64,000 nucleotides of DNA, taken from positions 313,564 to 377,563 of the forward strand of contig CAWBEY010000003.1 of NCBI GenBank assembly GCA_963788015.1, in the 5' to 3' direction. The notes under the pieces were generated by a model. That model had not been told where the DNA came from and ran no database searches. It saw only the letters and a list, made by a program, of their open reading frames with translations. This document shows, one piece after another, positions 1 to 9,698 of this stretch. Source of the stretch: JBBRHH01 sp963788015. Lineage in GTDB: Bacteria > Planctomycetota > Phycisphaerae > Tepidisphaerales > Tepidisphaeraceae. The translations under genes and the position numbers were made by a program. Position 1 is the first letter of the stretch. Every line of letters begins with the position of its first letter.

Positions 1-39
1 GCTCATGATATTGTGGGCACCAGCAAGAGAATCATGGCA

Positions 40-1819
40 TTAGTGGGGGACGAAATTTTCGACCATGTCTTTGAACGACTGCTTGATCATGCTCCATTTA
101 CCCGGATCGCCTTTGAAGATGGAGCGCCAGAAGTTGACGGCCTGTTCGAAGGTAATGTGCGGGGGGAGCGGCGGAACTTCTGGATCGGTGACGGCTTCGA
201 GAACGCAGGGGCGATTGGCCGATAAAGCTTCATCCCAGGCGCTTGCGATCTGATCGGGGTGGTCTACGCGGATGCCCTTGAGGCCCAGATCTTCCGCGTA
301 GTGGGCGTAAGGGAATTCGGGAAGATCTTGTGAGGCCTCGAACTTGGCGTCGCCGTTCATGATGCGCTGCTCCCAGGTGACCTGGTTGAGGTCGTGATTA
401 TTGACGACGCAGAAAATCAGGCTGGGGTTGCTCCATTCCTTCCAGTATTTTTTGACGCTGATCAAGACGTTGTTGCCGTTCATCTGCATCGCGCCGTCGC
501 CGACGGTGGCGATGACGGGGCGGTGGGGAAAAGCAAATTTAGCGGCGACGGCATAAGGACATCCCGGGCCCATAGTGGCGAGATTGCCGGAAAGGCTGGC
601 GAGCATTCCTTCGCGGATTTTCAAATCGCGCGCCCACCAGTTGGTGGTGGACCCGGAGTCGGCGCAAAGGATCACGTCGTCGGGCAGGCGTGAAGAAAGC
701 TCCCAGAACAGTCGCTCGGGGTTGATCGGGTTGGCGCTGTTCATGGCGCGTGCCTCCAGAACTTTCCACCAGTCGCGGACGTTTTCCTCGATCTTTGTGC
801 GCCATGAGCGGTCAATCTTGCGGTTCAGGAGCGGCGCAGGCGCGAAGCGTAAGAGCGGCATCGCCGTGCAGGGCAACTTCCATGGGATAGCGCAGGCTGA
901 GCATCCGTGGTTCAATATCGATCTGGACGCCCCGGGCCTGGCCTTCCTTTGGAAGAAACTCGGAGTAGGGGAAGCTGGAGCCGACGACCAGCAGCGTGTC
1001 GCAGTCCATCATCATGTCCCAACTGGGCTTGGTGCCCAGCAGGCCGATTGCTCCCGTGACATGGGGCAGTGTGTCGGGGACAACGGACTTCCCCAGCAAC
1101 GCCTTGGCGATGCCGCAGCCAAGCATGTCGGCCGCGTCCAGCACTTCGCTCTTTGCGTTTAGCGCCCCGGCCCCCACCAGCATGGCCACCTTTTCGCCAG
1201 CGTTAAGCACCTCAGCAGCGCGGCGGAGATCAGCATCGCGGGGAAGAATGTTGGGGACGGAGTAGCCCACGCCGCTGAGGGTTGTGCCGTGTTTGCGCGG
1301 CGTTGTTGGCTGGGCGTCGAGCTCCTGCAAATCGTTTGGAAGGATGAGGCAGGCGACCGTGCGGCGGGACATGGCGACGCGCATCGCGACGTCGAGGCAA
1401 TGGCGCAATTGGGCGGGAACCGAAAGCTGGTGAACGCATTCGGCCACGTCCTTAAAAAGCGTGTTGAGGTCAACCTCCTGCTGATAGAAGGAGCCCAGGG
1501 CGGTGCGGGCTTGCTGGCCGACAATGCACAGGACAGGGGCATGATCCATCTTGGCGTCGTAAAGGCCGTTGAGCAGGTGAATAGCGCCGGGGCCGGAGGT
1601 GGCGAGGCAGACACCGACTTCGCCGGTAAACTTGGCGTGCGCGCATGCCATGAAGGCCGCGAGTTCTTCATGGCGAACCTGAATAAACCGGGGATCGTCG
1701 TTGGCGCGGCGAAGGGCAGCCATCACGCCGTTGATGCCATCGCCGGGATAGCCGTAGATGCGATGCACGCCCCATTCTTTGAGTCTTTGGACCAGGTAAT
1801 CGCTGACGGTGTCGTCCAT
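40..1819 (-). CDS. TPP-dependent pyruvate oxidase/dehydrogenase (PoxB-like), frameshifted
   Basis: Thiamine-diphosphate enzyme of the pyruvate oxidase/acetolactate synthase superfamily, probably decarboxylating pyruvate. The N-terminal Pyr domain has the catalytic Glu in VRHEELAAFMA and the SGPGAIHLLNGLYDA stretch. The C-terminal PP domain has GDGAMQMNGNN followed by VVNNHDLNQ, the Mg-TPP motif. The Met at 1819 is chosen because AGGAG lies just upstream; the open frame runs to 1978 without a better start. The frame breaks near 840: the N-terminal frame ends at 812 in a nonsense tail while the next frame continues as LLNRKIDRSWRTK. One missing or extra base restores about 590 residues, normal for the family. 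PoxB is favoured over AHAS by the overall look; no small subunit gene is adjacent. The exact substrate is inference. Confidence 0.85.
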
Positions 1820-1996
1820 GGAAAAACTCCTGTTTGCAAGGCACCCATGAGATTTATTTGGACATGCCAAGCCGCAATGGGTGTGCCCAGGCACTTGGCC
1901 GCAAGATTGGTTATTCCCTGATTCCCCCTGGTGCGGCGAAGTCGTATTGTGCGTACTGGAGCTAGTCAAAGAAGACACGATGGAATGGAGTCAACG

Positions 1997-3661
1997 ATGA
2001 ATCGTCCGCGCAGCAAGGTGGTGACTGATGGCCCGCAGCGTGCCCCGCAGCGTGCGTTTTTCCGGTCGATGGGGCTGAGCGATGAGGACATGCGCCGGCC
2101 ATGGGTTGGAGTCGCCAGCACCTGGAATGAGGCGACGCCGTGCAATCTGACACTGGATCGTCAGGCCGACGCAGCGCGCGAAGGTGTGAAGGCGGCGGGC
2201 GGCACGCCGCGCGAGTTTATGACCATCGCCGTCTCCGATGGGATTGCGATGGGCCATGAGGGGATGAAGGCGTCGCTGGTTTCGCGGGAGGTGATCGCTG
2301 ATTCCGTTGAACTGATGATGATGGCTCATGGGTACGATGCGCTGGTGGGCCTGGCCGGGTGCGACAAGTCGCTGCCGGGGATGCTGATGGCGATGGCTCG
2401 GATCAATCTCCCGTCAATTTTCCTCTACGGGGGCACCATTCTTCCCGGCAACTACCGCGGGCGCAACGTGACGATTCAGGATGTATACGAAGCCGTCGGT
2501 GCGCACGCGGCGGGGAAAATGAATGATGCCGATTTGTACGAGATGGAATGCGTGGCGTGCCCGACGGCCGGCTCGTGCGGCGGGCAGTTCACGGCCAACA
2601 CCATGGCGACGGCGGCCGAGGCGATGGGGATGGCGCTGCCGGGGAGCGGCTCGCCGCCTGCGGTGGATATCCAGCGCGATTCATTCGCAATTGAGGCCGG
2701 GCGGCAGGTCATGCAGTTATTGGAACTCAATCTTCGGCCCGCGCGACATCCTGACGCGCGAAGCGTTCGAGAACGCCATCACATCCGTGGCGGCGACGGG
2801 TGGATCGACCAACGCCGCGCTGCATCTGCCGGCGCTGGCGTATGAAGCGGGGGTGAGCTTGTCCCTGGATGACATCGATCGCATCAGCCGGCGGACGCCC
2901 ATCATCGCCGATCTGAAGCCGTTTGGCCGGTATACGGCGTTTGAGGTATTCAAGGCGGGCGGCATCCCAGCGATTTTGAAGGTGCTGCTGGATGAAAATC
3001 TGATTCACGGTGATTGCATCACCGTCACCGGCCGAACCATGCGGGAAAATCTGCGCATGTACACGTGCGGGCGGACCAGGATGTGATTGTGCCGGTGTCG
3101 CGCGCTTTTGAGCCGACCGGGGGGTTGGTGGTGCTGCGCGGCAATCTTTCGCCCGAAGGCTGCGTGATTAAGACGGCGGGTGTGAAGCAGTTGCAACACC
3201 GTGGGCCGGCGCGATGCTTCAATTCGGAGGAGGAGTGCATGGCGGCCGTGCAGGCCCGCCAGATCAATGCTGGCGACAGCGTCATTATCCGCTACGAAGG
3301 CCCGAGGGGCGGGCCGGGAATGCGCGAGATGCTGGGCGTGACGGCGGCCATTGTGGGGCAGGGCTTGGGATATGAAGTTTGCCTGATCACCGACGGAAGG
3401 TTTTCGGGGGCAACGCGGGGGCTGATGGTGGGGCACGTGGGGCCCGAAGCGCAGCTTGGGGGGCCGATTGCACTGGTGCAAGACGGGGACATGATTTCCA
3501 TCGACGCGGACAAGGGCACAATCAATCTGGAGGTGGGCGAGCAGGACTTAGCCAAGCGAGAGAGGGCGTGGACGGCGCCGGCGGCGAAATATGTGCATAG
3601 CGCGCTGGCGAAGTATGCGGCGCTGGTGGGGCCGGCATGCTTCGGGGCCGTGACGCATTGA
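1997..3661 (+). CDS. ilvD: Dihydroxy-acid dehydratase, two frameshifts
   Basis: Third common enzyme of branched-chain amino-acid synthesis: an Fe-S dehydratase converting dihydroxy-isovalerate and dihydroxy-methylvalerate to keto acids. Cluster cysteines are visible in GCDKSLPG and CVACPTAGSCGGQF, and the C-terminal part carries EPTGGLVVLRGNLSPEG and ITDGRFSGATRGLMVGH. The ATG at 1997 is preferred over the in-frame ATG at 1985 because GGAG sits 7 bases before it. Two breaks split the gene. At 2738-2740 an extra C in a CCC run breaks LRPRDILTREAFENA; near 3060 the frame shifts again before ADQDVIVPVSRAFEP. With both repaired the length (about 555 residues) is normal. It is divergent from the TPP enzyme, with about 180 bp between them. 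Confidence 0.93.
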
Positions 3662-3801
3662 GGGGATGCCGCGAGGTTCGATGCCGAGGCCTAAGATCCG
3701 TGATGCGACCTATTGCAGCATGGCCGCGAGGGAAGCCGCGTCGTCGCCGCGTGGCGGAACGGCACTTGTTGGGCATCCCAAGGCTTTGCCCCCATTGGGA
3801 G

Positions 3802-4203
3802 ATGTCGGCGCTGCGGGTTTTGTGCAAGCCGAGGCCGGCGCGGAGAGAGGCGATTGTGCATCGGTCGAGCGTTCAGCGGTGGACGCCGGCTGCTGGAAGA
3901 GTGGTGACGGCAGTTGCTTTAGAATTGGAAGAACGGTTTGGGATGACGTTTGAAGTTCATTTCCCGGGGTCGGGGGAATTTTATTTTGTCGCTAGCTTTG
4001 CGGCGGAAGAGTTTGAGCTGGCCAAGGGGTTTGCGGTGGTGGTGAGCCGGCGGCTGCCGGAGTTGTGGATGACGCTGGGGCGGCTTTATGTGCGAGAGGG
4101 GCGGTTCTATCGGCGGCGGCGTGGGTATATGCTGGAGTTGTCCCCGGCGACGAACGTTCACTTGGGGCGAGAGATGCGGGCGGCGCTGAAAGGAATGCTC
4201 TAA
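3802..4203 (+). CDS. Hypothetical protein upstream of yjbQ
   Basis: Not recognised. The reading frame stays open to a TAA whose last base is the first base of the yjbQ ATG, so the two are probably translationally coupled; this overlap is the main reason to believe the ORF. The C-terminal 85 residues read like a folded domain (LEERFGMTFEVHFPGSG, then basic RFYRRRRGYMLEL). The start is uncertain: the same frame is open back to 3637, overlapping the ilvD end, and a one-base error upstream is possible. Confidence 0.4.
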   Translation: MSALRVLCKPRPARREAIVHRSSVQRWTPAAGRVVTAVALELEERFGMTFEVHFPGSGEFYFVASFAAEEFELAKGFAVVVSRRLPELWMTLGRLYVREGRFYRRRRGYMLELSPATNVHLGREMRAALKGML

Positions 4204-4622
4204 TGAAGTCGCACCCCTCGCACACGGAAGCCGTTCGGACGCGGCAACGCTCTGAGATGATTGATGTGACGCGACGCGTGGAGGCGGTGGTGGGGCAGGT
4301 GGGCGTGCGGGAGGGGATGGTGGTGGCGTACGTTCCGCACACGACGGCGGCCGTCACCATCAACGAGAATGCCGACCCCGACGTGAAGCATGACATGCTT
4401 CGAAAACTGTCGGAGCTGATTCCCAAGCACGAGGATTACTACCGGCATGGGGAAGGGAACAGCGACAGCCATGTGAAGACGTCGCTGGTGGGGAACAGCG
4501 TGATGGTGCTGATCGAGAAGGGGCGGCTGGTCCTGGGGCGGTGGCAGGGGATTTACTTTTGCGAGTTCGATGGGCCGCGGAATCGGGAGATGGTGGTGAA
4601 GATCTGGGGCGAGAAGGAATAA
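4203..4622 (+). CDS. yjbQ: YjbQ family (UPF0047) protein
   Basis: Small beta-rich protein of the UPF0047/YjbQ family; family members have been linked to weak thiamine-phosphate synthase activity, but the physiological role is unclear. Diagnostic stretches are VAYVPHTTAAVTINENADP, HGEGNSDSHVKTSLVGNS and GRWQGIYFCEFDGPR, containing the conserved His and Glu residues of the putative active site. Length (139 residues) is normal. The start is fixed by the 1-base overlap with the stop of the preceding gene. It converges on the beta-helix gene, with only 2 bp between the stops. Confidence 0.9.
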   Translation: MKSHPSHTEAVRTRQRSEMIDVTRRVEAVVGQVGVREGMVVAYVPHTTAAVTINENADPDVKHDMLRKLSELIPKHEDYYRHGEGNSDSHVKTSLVGNSVMVLIEKGRLVLGRWQGIYFCEFDGPRNREMVVKIWGEKE

Positions 4623-4624
4623 TG

Positions 4625-6388
4625 TCACTTCTCGGGTCGGGGGCCGTAATGGGGGAGTTCTTCACCCAGTTCGTATGCGCCAAGGTCAGGCGCGCTGCCC
4701 TTGAAATGATCGTTGAAGCCCGGCAGTGGCTCGCCGGCGTCGATGGCGGTTGATCCTGGGTTCAGGCGCAGGTCTACGGTGGCGGGGTCGTAAACGTGCT
4801 TCGGGTCGGACGGGGGTTTGATGCCTGTTGCAAAGGCGGTGGCCGGATCGACGACGATGGCGTGTTTATAGATGGGGGCTCTTGCTTTGGCGTCCTCGGG
4901 TGAGCGGTAGCGCTCGTTGTTCCACTTGAGGAAGATGTCGCCGGAGAAACCGCCGAAGCCGTCGTAGTCGTAGTCACAGCGCACGGCGGGACACTCGTAG
5001 TTGCAGGCGCGGCCTTCGGTGCCGAGGAGGAGGTTGTTTCGGGAATAGATATTGGAGAGGGGATCGGACGTGTTCACGAGTGAGGCGATGCCGTTCTTGA
5101 CGGAGGTGTTGTGGACGAGGATGCCGCCGGAGGGGCTGTTGTGAAGCTTGAAGACTTCGGTTTGGACGTTGTAGAGGACGTTGCGGAAGACATAGACGGG
5201 GCCGCCGTGGACAGGTTGAAGGGAGACGCCGGTGAGGACGTTGGTGTAGCGATTGAGGAAGTTGCGGGTGTTGCGGTCGGAGCCGTCCATTTCCGAGCCA
5301 TCGTCGAAGCAGTCGCTGACTTCGTTGTTGTGAAAGTCGCAGGCGACAGTGGCCACGGAGTCGTCAACGTCGAGGCCGTCTTTGAAGTGGTGGATGCGGT
5401 TGTAGCAGGCGACGTGGCCGGTGCCGGCGATCCAGACGGCGCGGGATTCGGGGAGATCGTGCCACTCTTTCGTGGTGGTCGGCCAGGGCATGAAGCCCTC
5501 GAAGAGGTTGTCGGAGATGAAGAAGGCGCTGGTGTTGCCGGTTTTGTTGACGTCGGCAACGACGCCGCAGATGCAGCCGGAGATGTGGCAGCGGCGGACG
5601 ACAATGCGGGAAGATTCGTGGAGCCGGACGGCGTAGTTGGCATTGCGGATCGACAGTTTTTCGAACCAGACGTCATGCGTGCCCATCGCGTCGATGGCGG
5701 CGCCGGCGAGTTTCTCGCGCGGGGACATGCCGTCGATGATAGATTCACCATCGCCAGCGCCGCGCCAGATGATGGGCTTGCCGCGTTCGCCGTTGCGGTC
5801 GACGTAGAAGGGGCCCTCGTAGACGCCGGCGTGCAGGAGAAAGAGGGTTGCCGGTTTGGCGGATTTTTGGGCGGCGGCGAGGCCTTTGAAGGGATTGTTG
5901 GCCGATCCATCGCCGCCGCCTTTGCCGGGGACGACGTGGAACTGGATAGCGTCGGTGGGCGCCTGGGGCTCGGCGATCGTGTGGGCGGATAGCGTGCGCT
6001 CGAGGGATTTACCGCTGGGGGCGGTGAGCTTTAGTCGAAGCTCGTAGGCGGTATCGGGATCGAGCAGCAGGACACTGCCGGCAAAGAGGCGGGCATCGTT
6101 GGGTACGTCGACAATGGCCGGGCGCGGCTTGCCGTCTTCGCCCTTGAAAGGGCCTTTGTCTAAAAGCAGCAGCGGAGGGCCTTCGTTCCAGGCGTCCGCG
6201 CCGGCTTTGCGATAATGGATGTGGACTTTGGCATCGTCGCCATCGTGGATGACCCAGTAGACGCCCAGGGATCGCAGGGTGGGGGGATCGAGGACGGGAT
6301 CGGCGATGGGTGTTGGGTCGGCGAAGGAGGAGGAGGCAGCGAGAATCGGGAGGACGAAAGAGAGGAGGCGAGCGAGGACTGGTTTCAT
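4625..6388 (-). CDS. Secreted right-handed parallel beta-helix protein
   Basis: 587 residues with a clear signal peptide (MKPVLARLLSFVLPILAASS, cleavage near SFADP). Residues about 150-520 look like a right-handed beta-helix: repeated short strands such as HDVWFEKLSIRNANYAVRL, SSRIVVRRCHISGC and GGILVHNTSVKNG, as in pectate-lyase-like and DUF1565-type proteins. The N-terminal 100 residues look like a fibronectin-like adhesion module. The conserved end AIDAGEPLPGFNDHF...APDLGAYE is common in planctomycete and Bacteroidetes surface proteins of this type. Polysaccharide binding or lysis is likely; the substrate cannot be told. Intact, with no frameshift. Confidence 0.85.
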   Translation of the reverse strand: MKPVLARLLSFVLPILAASSSFADPTPIADPVLDPPTLRSLGVYWVIHDGDDAKVHIHYRKAGADAWNEGPPLLLLDKGPFKGEDGKPRPAIVDVPNDARLFAGSVLLLDPDTAYELRLKLTAPSGKSLERTLSAHTIAEPQAPTDAIQFHVVPGKGGGDGSANNPFKGLAAAQKSAKPATLFLLHAGVYEGPFYVDRNGERGKPIIWRGAGDGESIIDGMSPREKLAGAAIDAMGTHDVWFEKLSIRNANYAVRLHESSRIVVRRCHISGCICGVVADVNKTGNTSAFFISDNLFEGFMPWPTTTKEWHDLPESRAVWIAGTGHVACYNRIHHFKDGLDVDDSVATVACDFHNNEVSDCFDDGSEMDGSDRNTRNFLNRYTNVLTGVSLQPVHGGPVYVFRNVLYNVQTEVFKLHNSPSGGILVHNTSVKNGIASLVNTSDPLSNIYSRNNLLLGTEGRACNYECPAVRCDYDYDGFGGFSGDIFLKWNNERYRSPEDAKARAPIYKHAIVVDPATAFATGIKPPSDPKHVYDPATVDLRLNPGSTAIDAGEPLPGFNDHFKGSAPDLGAYELGEELPHYGPRPEK

Positions 6389-6472
6389 TGTGCAAATAGT
6401 ACCGCGGAGTGGCGAGGGCGCTTGCGCGGTATATGATCGGCGGCGTGGGGGGTTGTCTCTAGCGAGGGATTT

Positions 6473-7429
6473 ATGGCGAAGGTACGAAAAGCAGTTATCA
6501 CGGCCGCGGGGCGGGGGACGCGGCAGTATCCGGCTTCGACGGCGGTGCAGAAGGAGATGTTTCCGCTGGTGGATCGCGATGGCCTGACAAAGCCGGTCAT
6601 CCAGATCATCGCGGAGGAGGCGATTGAATCGGGGATTGAGGAGATCTGCATCATCACGCAGCCGGGGGAGGAGGATTTATACAAGGAGTATTTTCGGCGG
6701 CTGGATGATGACATGGTCAAGAAGTTTCGGGGGAAGGATTGGGCGATTTTAGAATCCGAGAAACTGGGGGCGTTTGGGGAGCGGATGCATTTCGCGGAGC
6801 AGAAAACACCGGAGGGGTTTGGGCATGCTGTCTATCAGGCGCGGGAGTTTGTGGGGAGCGATCCATTCTTGTTGCTGCTGGGAGATCACGTCTACATCAG
6901 TGACATCAAGGACCGGTGCGCGCGGCAATTGATCCGGGTGTTCGAGACTTACATGCTGGAGGCGGTGACGGGGGTTCAGCCGACGGTGGAGCGGCAACTG
7001 CACTCTTTCGGCACTATCCGGGGCAACCCGGTCGAGCCGGCCAAGGGGATTTACAAGGCGGAGCTGATCGTGGAGAAGCCGAGCATCGAACTGGCCCGCG
7101 AGAAGCTGGCAACGCCCGGATTGCCGGCCGGGAACTACCTGGCGCACTTTGGCATGCACGTGTTTTCGCCAAAGATTTTCGACTCGCTGGAATATTTGAT
7201 TGCCAACAACATCCGCGAGAAGGGGGAGATTCAACTCACGGCCGCCCAGGAGCATCTGCGCCAGCACACGGAGAAGTACTGGGTGGTGGTGACGCAGGGA
7301 CAGCGCTATGACACCGGCATTCCGTATGGTTTGATGGAGACGCAATTGGCGCTGGCGTTGAACGGGATTCATCGCACGGAGATCTGCGAAGCTATTGCGC
7401 GGATCCTCGCGATGCAGGTGAAGAATTGA
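6473..7429 (+). CDS. galU: UTP-glucose-1-phosphate uridylyltransferase
   Basis: Makes UDP-glucose from UTP and glucose-1-phosphate for cell-envelope and exopolysaccharide sugars. The nucleotide-binding signature VRKAVITAAGRGTRQYPAS is at the N-terminus, with KEMFPLVD, LLLLGDHVYIS and VEKPS further in, as in bacterial GalU/GtaB. Length (318) is slightly longer than typical. GAGGGA precedes the ATG by 5 bases. The GalE epimerase that acts on its product is at 13.8 kb on the other strand, not in an operon with it. Convergent with sthA. Confidence 0.93.
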   Translation: MAKVRKAVITAAGRGTRQYPASTAVQKEMFPLVDRDGLTKPVIQIIAEEAIESGIEEICIITQPGEEDLYKEYFRRLDDDMVKKFRGKDWAILESEKLGAFGERMHFAEQKTPEGFGHAVYQAREFVGSDPFLLLLGDHVYISDIKDRCARQLIRVFETYMLEAVTGVQPTVERQLHSFGTIRGNPVEPAKGIYKAELIVEKPSIELAREKLATPGLPAGNYLAHFGMHVFSPKIFDSLEYLIANNIREKGEIQLTAAQEHLRQHTEKYWVVVTQGQRYDTGIPYGLMETQLALALNGIHRTEICEAIARILAMQVKN

Positions 7430-7438
7430 AGCTAGAGT

Positions 7439-8866
7439 TCAGGCCGCTTCGCGGGGGAGTAGTAGTGGAGCTTCCCTGGATTGGCGGAGGCGGTTGATGC
7501 CTTCGAGGGCTGCGACTTTGTAGCACTCGGCGAGCGTGGGATAGTTAAACACGGCCTCGACGAAGTAGTCGATGCTCATGCCGGCGGCGATGACGGTCTG
7601 GCCAATGTGAATTAGCTCGGTAGCGCCTGTGCCAATAATGTGCACGCCCAGAAGCCGGCGGCTGTCGGGGTGAAACAGGATCTTGAGCAGTCCATGCGGG
7701 TCGGCGATAAGCTGCCCGCGGGCGATCTCCCGGTAGCGGGCAATGCCGCACTCGTAGGGCGTGCCGGCTTGTGTGAGGGCCTGCTCGGTCTGCCCGACCA
7801 TGCTGATCTCAGGGATGGTGTAGATGCCGTAGGGAAACAGCGGGTTGGGAGCATCGACAAGCTGATGAAACATGTGCGCCGACGCGAGCCGGCCTTGCTC
7901 CATGCTCGTGGCCGCGAGCGACGGAAAACCAATCACGTCGCCCGCGGCGTAGATGTGCGGGACTTCGGTCTGGTAGTACTCATTAACCTTGAGCCGGCCA
8001 CGATTGTCGGCGGTAAGGCCGGCCGCGGGGAGGTTCAGGGCGGCGGTCGCGCCCTGCCTGCCAATCGTGTAGAGAAGCACCTCGGCATGGGCTTTCTTCT
8101 GGCTGGCGAGCGTGGCCACAACCTCGCTTCCTTCAAGCTCGATATGCGACACCGATTCGCCCAGGCGCAGGCGGATGCCCATGTCGCGCATGCGAAACTG
8201 CAACGACTCGGCCAGTTCATCATCCACAAAATCCAGCAGACGCGGCCGTGATTCAACCAGGGTGACCTTCACGCCCACGGCGCTGAGCATGCAGGCGTAC
8301 TCCGCGCCGATGACGCCGCCGCCGACGATGATCATAGAGCGCGGCAGGCGCGTGAGTTCGAGAAGTTGATTGGAGTCGATCACGCGGCCGGGTGCAAAGG
8401 GGACGGTGGCCGGGCGGGCCGGTTCGGTTCCCACGGCGATCAGGATGTTTTTAGCAAAGAGCTGGATTACGTCGGCCTCGCGCTCGACGTGAATGATGTT
8501 GGGATCGACAAACGAAGCGTTGCCATAAAACATCTCGACGCCGTTGCGGGACATCTGGTTGCGGATCACATCCACTTCGGTGCGAACAACATGCTGGGAG
8601 CGGTAAAGCAGGTCGTTCATCGTGATGTTCTGCTTCACGGTATAGCTGTCCCCATAGAGCGCGCGCTCGCGCAGGCCGGTAAGGTGGAGAACGGCTTCGC
8701 GCATGGCTTTGGAGGGGATGGTGCCGGTGTGAATGCAGACACCGCCCACCAGGTTCACCCGATCAACAAGGGCCGTGCGCTGGCCCAGCTTGGCGGAATT
8801 AAAAGCAGCCTTTTGGCCGGCGGGGCCAGAGCCGATGATGACCAGATCGTAGGTGGTGTGTGACAT
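7439..8866 (-). CDS. sthA: Soluble (Si-specific) NAD(P)+ transhydrogenase
   Basis: Cytoplasmic flavoprotein that exchanges reducing equivalents between NADPH and NAD+. The FAD-binding motif GSGPAGQKAA is at residues 12-21 and the second dinucleotide fold is IIVGGGVIGAEYACML. The redox-site region reads GGVCIHTGTIPSKAMREA: the second Cys of the disulfide seen in lipoamide dehydrogenase and glutathione reductase is replaced by Thr, which is the normal state in SthA and separates it from those relatives. C-terminal dimer domain with YTIPEISMVGQTE. 475 residues, intact. Confidence 0.94.
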   Translation of the reverse strand: MSHTTYDLVIIGSGPAGQKAAFNSAKLGQRTALVDRVNLVGGVCIHTGTIPSKAMREAVLHLTGLRERALYGDSYTVKQNITMNDLLYRSQHVVRTEVDVIRNQMSRNGVEMFYGNASFVDPNIIHVEREADVIQLFAKNILIAVGTEPARPATVPFAPGRVIDSNQLLELTRLPRSMIIVGGGVIGAEYACMLSAVGVKVTLVESRPRLLDFVDDELAESLQFRMRDMGIRLRLGESVSHIELEGSEVVATLASQKKAHAEVLLYTIGRQGATAALNLPAAGLTADNRGRLKVNEYYQTEVPHIYAAGDVIGFPSLAATSMEQGRLASAHMFHQLVDAPNPLFPYGIYTIPEISMVGQTEQALTQAGTPYECGIARYREIARGQLIADPHGLLKILFHPDSRRLLGVHIIGTGATELIHIGQTVIAAGMSIDYFVEAVFNYPTLAECYKVAALEGINRLRQSREAPLLLPREAA

Positions 8867-9032
8867 AGGGAGCCTGTGAGGGGTTTATCGGTTGGGGAGG
8901 TGCGGGGATTGACTGGTGCGGGATTGATTCAGCGGTGCATTGATTCATTGATTTTAAGTTCGCGTGCATTTGGGTCGATGGAACCCGGTATGATTCCGAC
9001 GAAGCCTGCTAACGGCGTAGCCGAGAGTATGA

Positions 9033-9356
9033 GTGCGCCTGAAAGCGCGGACCGACAGCAACCGCCGGGATGATCGTCGGGACATTCTGGTGACCAAGGC
9101 CACTATTTCGGGGGCCGACGCCCCCGAGGCGGAGAAGGCAAAGTCAGTCTGGCTGTTTAATATTTCAGAGGGGGGCGTGGGGTTTCGGGGAAACCAGTCG
9201 CTGACGCCCGGGTCGATTCATCACATCAAAGTAGAGGCCGGGCCATTCCAGTTGGAGAAAAAGATCCGCATCGCGTGGTCTAGAAAACGTGACGACAACA
9301 CCATGGAAGCCGGCGGCCAGTTTTTGCTGGATGAAGATGGCGAGACGGGAACGTGA
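9033..9356 (+). CDS. PilZ-like domain protein
   Basis: 107 residues resembling a stand-alone PilZ domain. It has an N-terminal basic RRDDRRD stretch in the place of the RxxxR motif, then VWLFNISEGGVGFRGNQSL resembling the D/NxSxxG loop, and strands such as GPFQLEKKIRIAWSRK and EAGGQFLL. PilZ domains bind cyclic di-GMP, but the RxxxR is not clear here, so binding is uncertain. The start is probably the GTG at 9033; an ATG at 9029 is in another frame. Stand-alone, no operon. Confidence 0.65.
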   Translation: MRLKARTDSNRRDDRRDILVTKATISGADAPEAEKAKSVWLFNISEGGVGFRGNQSLTPGSIHHIKVEAGPFQLEKKIRIAWSRKRDDNTMEAGGQFLLDEDGETGT

Positions 9357-9378
9357 TTCGCAAGGTTCTACAGCATGT

Positions 9379-9669
9379 TCATCGGCGATCATGGATGAGC
9401 AATTCCGAAGCCGTTATTCCCGCAAGCCCGATCGGTTCCACTGGACCAAGATTGACTATCCCCGGCGGCGGCACCCGCAGACCAGCCGCCTCCAGTCTGA
9501 CTCTCGACTGAGCCCACGGATCAATGCTGCAGTCCGAATCAGCCTCACTCCCCACTGCCGCTTCAACCTCCACCCGCACGCGCACGTCCTGATCCTTCCC
9601 CTCCACCGGCACCGCCAGATGCAACATCCCGTCCGGTCCCACATGAGCAATCGTCTGGATAACCTGCAT
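9379..9669 (-). CDS. Small conserved hypothetical protein
   Basis: 96 residues, not assigned to a named family. The N-terminal third (MQVIQTIAHVGPDGMLHLAV) looks like the short beta-hairpin seen in many small antitoxin-like or cofactor proteins with no DNA-binding domain. The end (PWAQSRVRLEAAGLRVPPPG, then ASELLIHDRR) looks like a partner-binding tail. No toxin gene is next to it. The ATG at 9669 is preceded by GAGAGAGG. Followed 29 bp downstream of the rsmA stop on the same strand, so possibly co-transcribed with it. Confidence 0.55.
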   Translation of the reverse strand: MQVIQTIAHVGPDGMLHLAVPVEGKDQDVRVRVEVEAAVGSEADSDCSIDPWAQSRVRLEAAGLRVPPPGIVNLGPVEPIGLAGITASELLIHDRR

Positions 9670-9698
9670 AGCCACCTCTCTCTGACACAAACATCATA

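Noticed and set aside
2738..3070. Programmed frameshifting in ilvD
   Set aside because: Two breaks, no slippery heptamer with a downstream hairpin, and the same kind of break in dozens of other genes point to sequencing error.
7599..8890. sthA could be a lipoamide dehydrogenase with a lost redox Cys
   Set aside because: The missing second Cys (GGVCIHTGTIPSK) is the normal state in soluble transhydrogenases, so it is not a defect.
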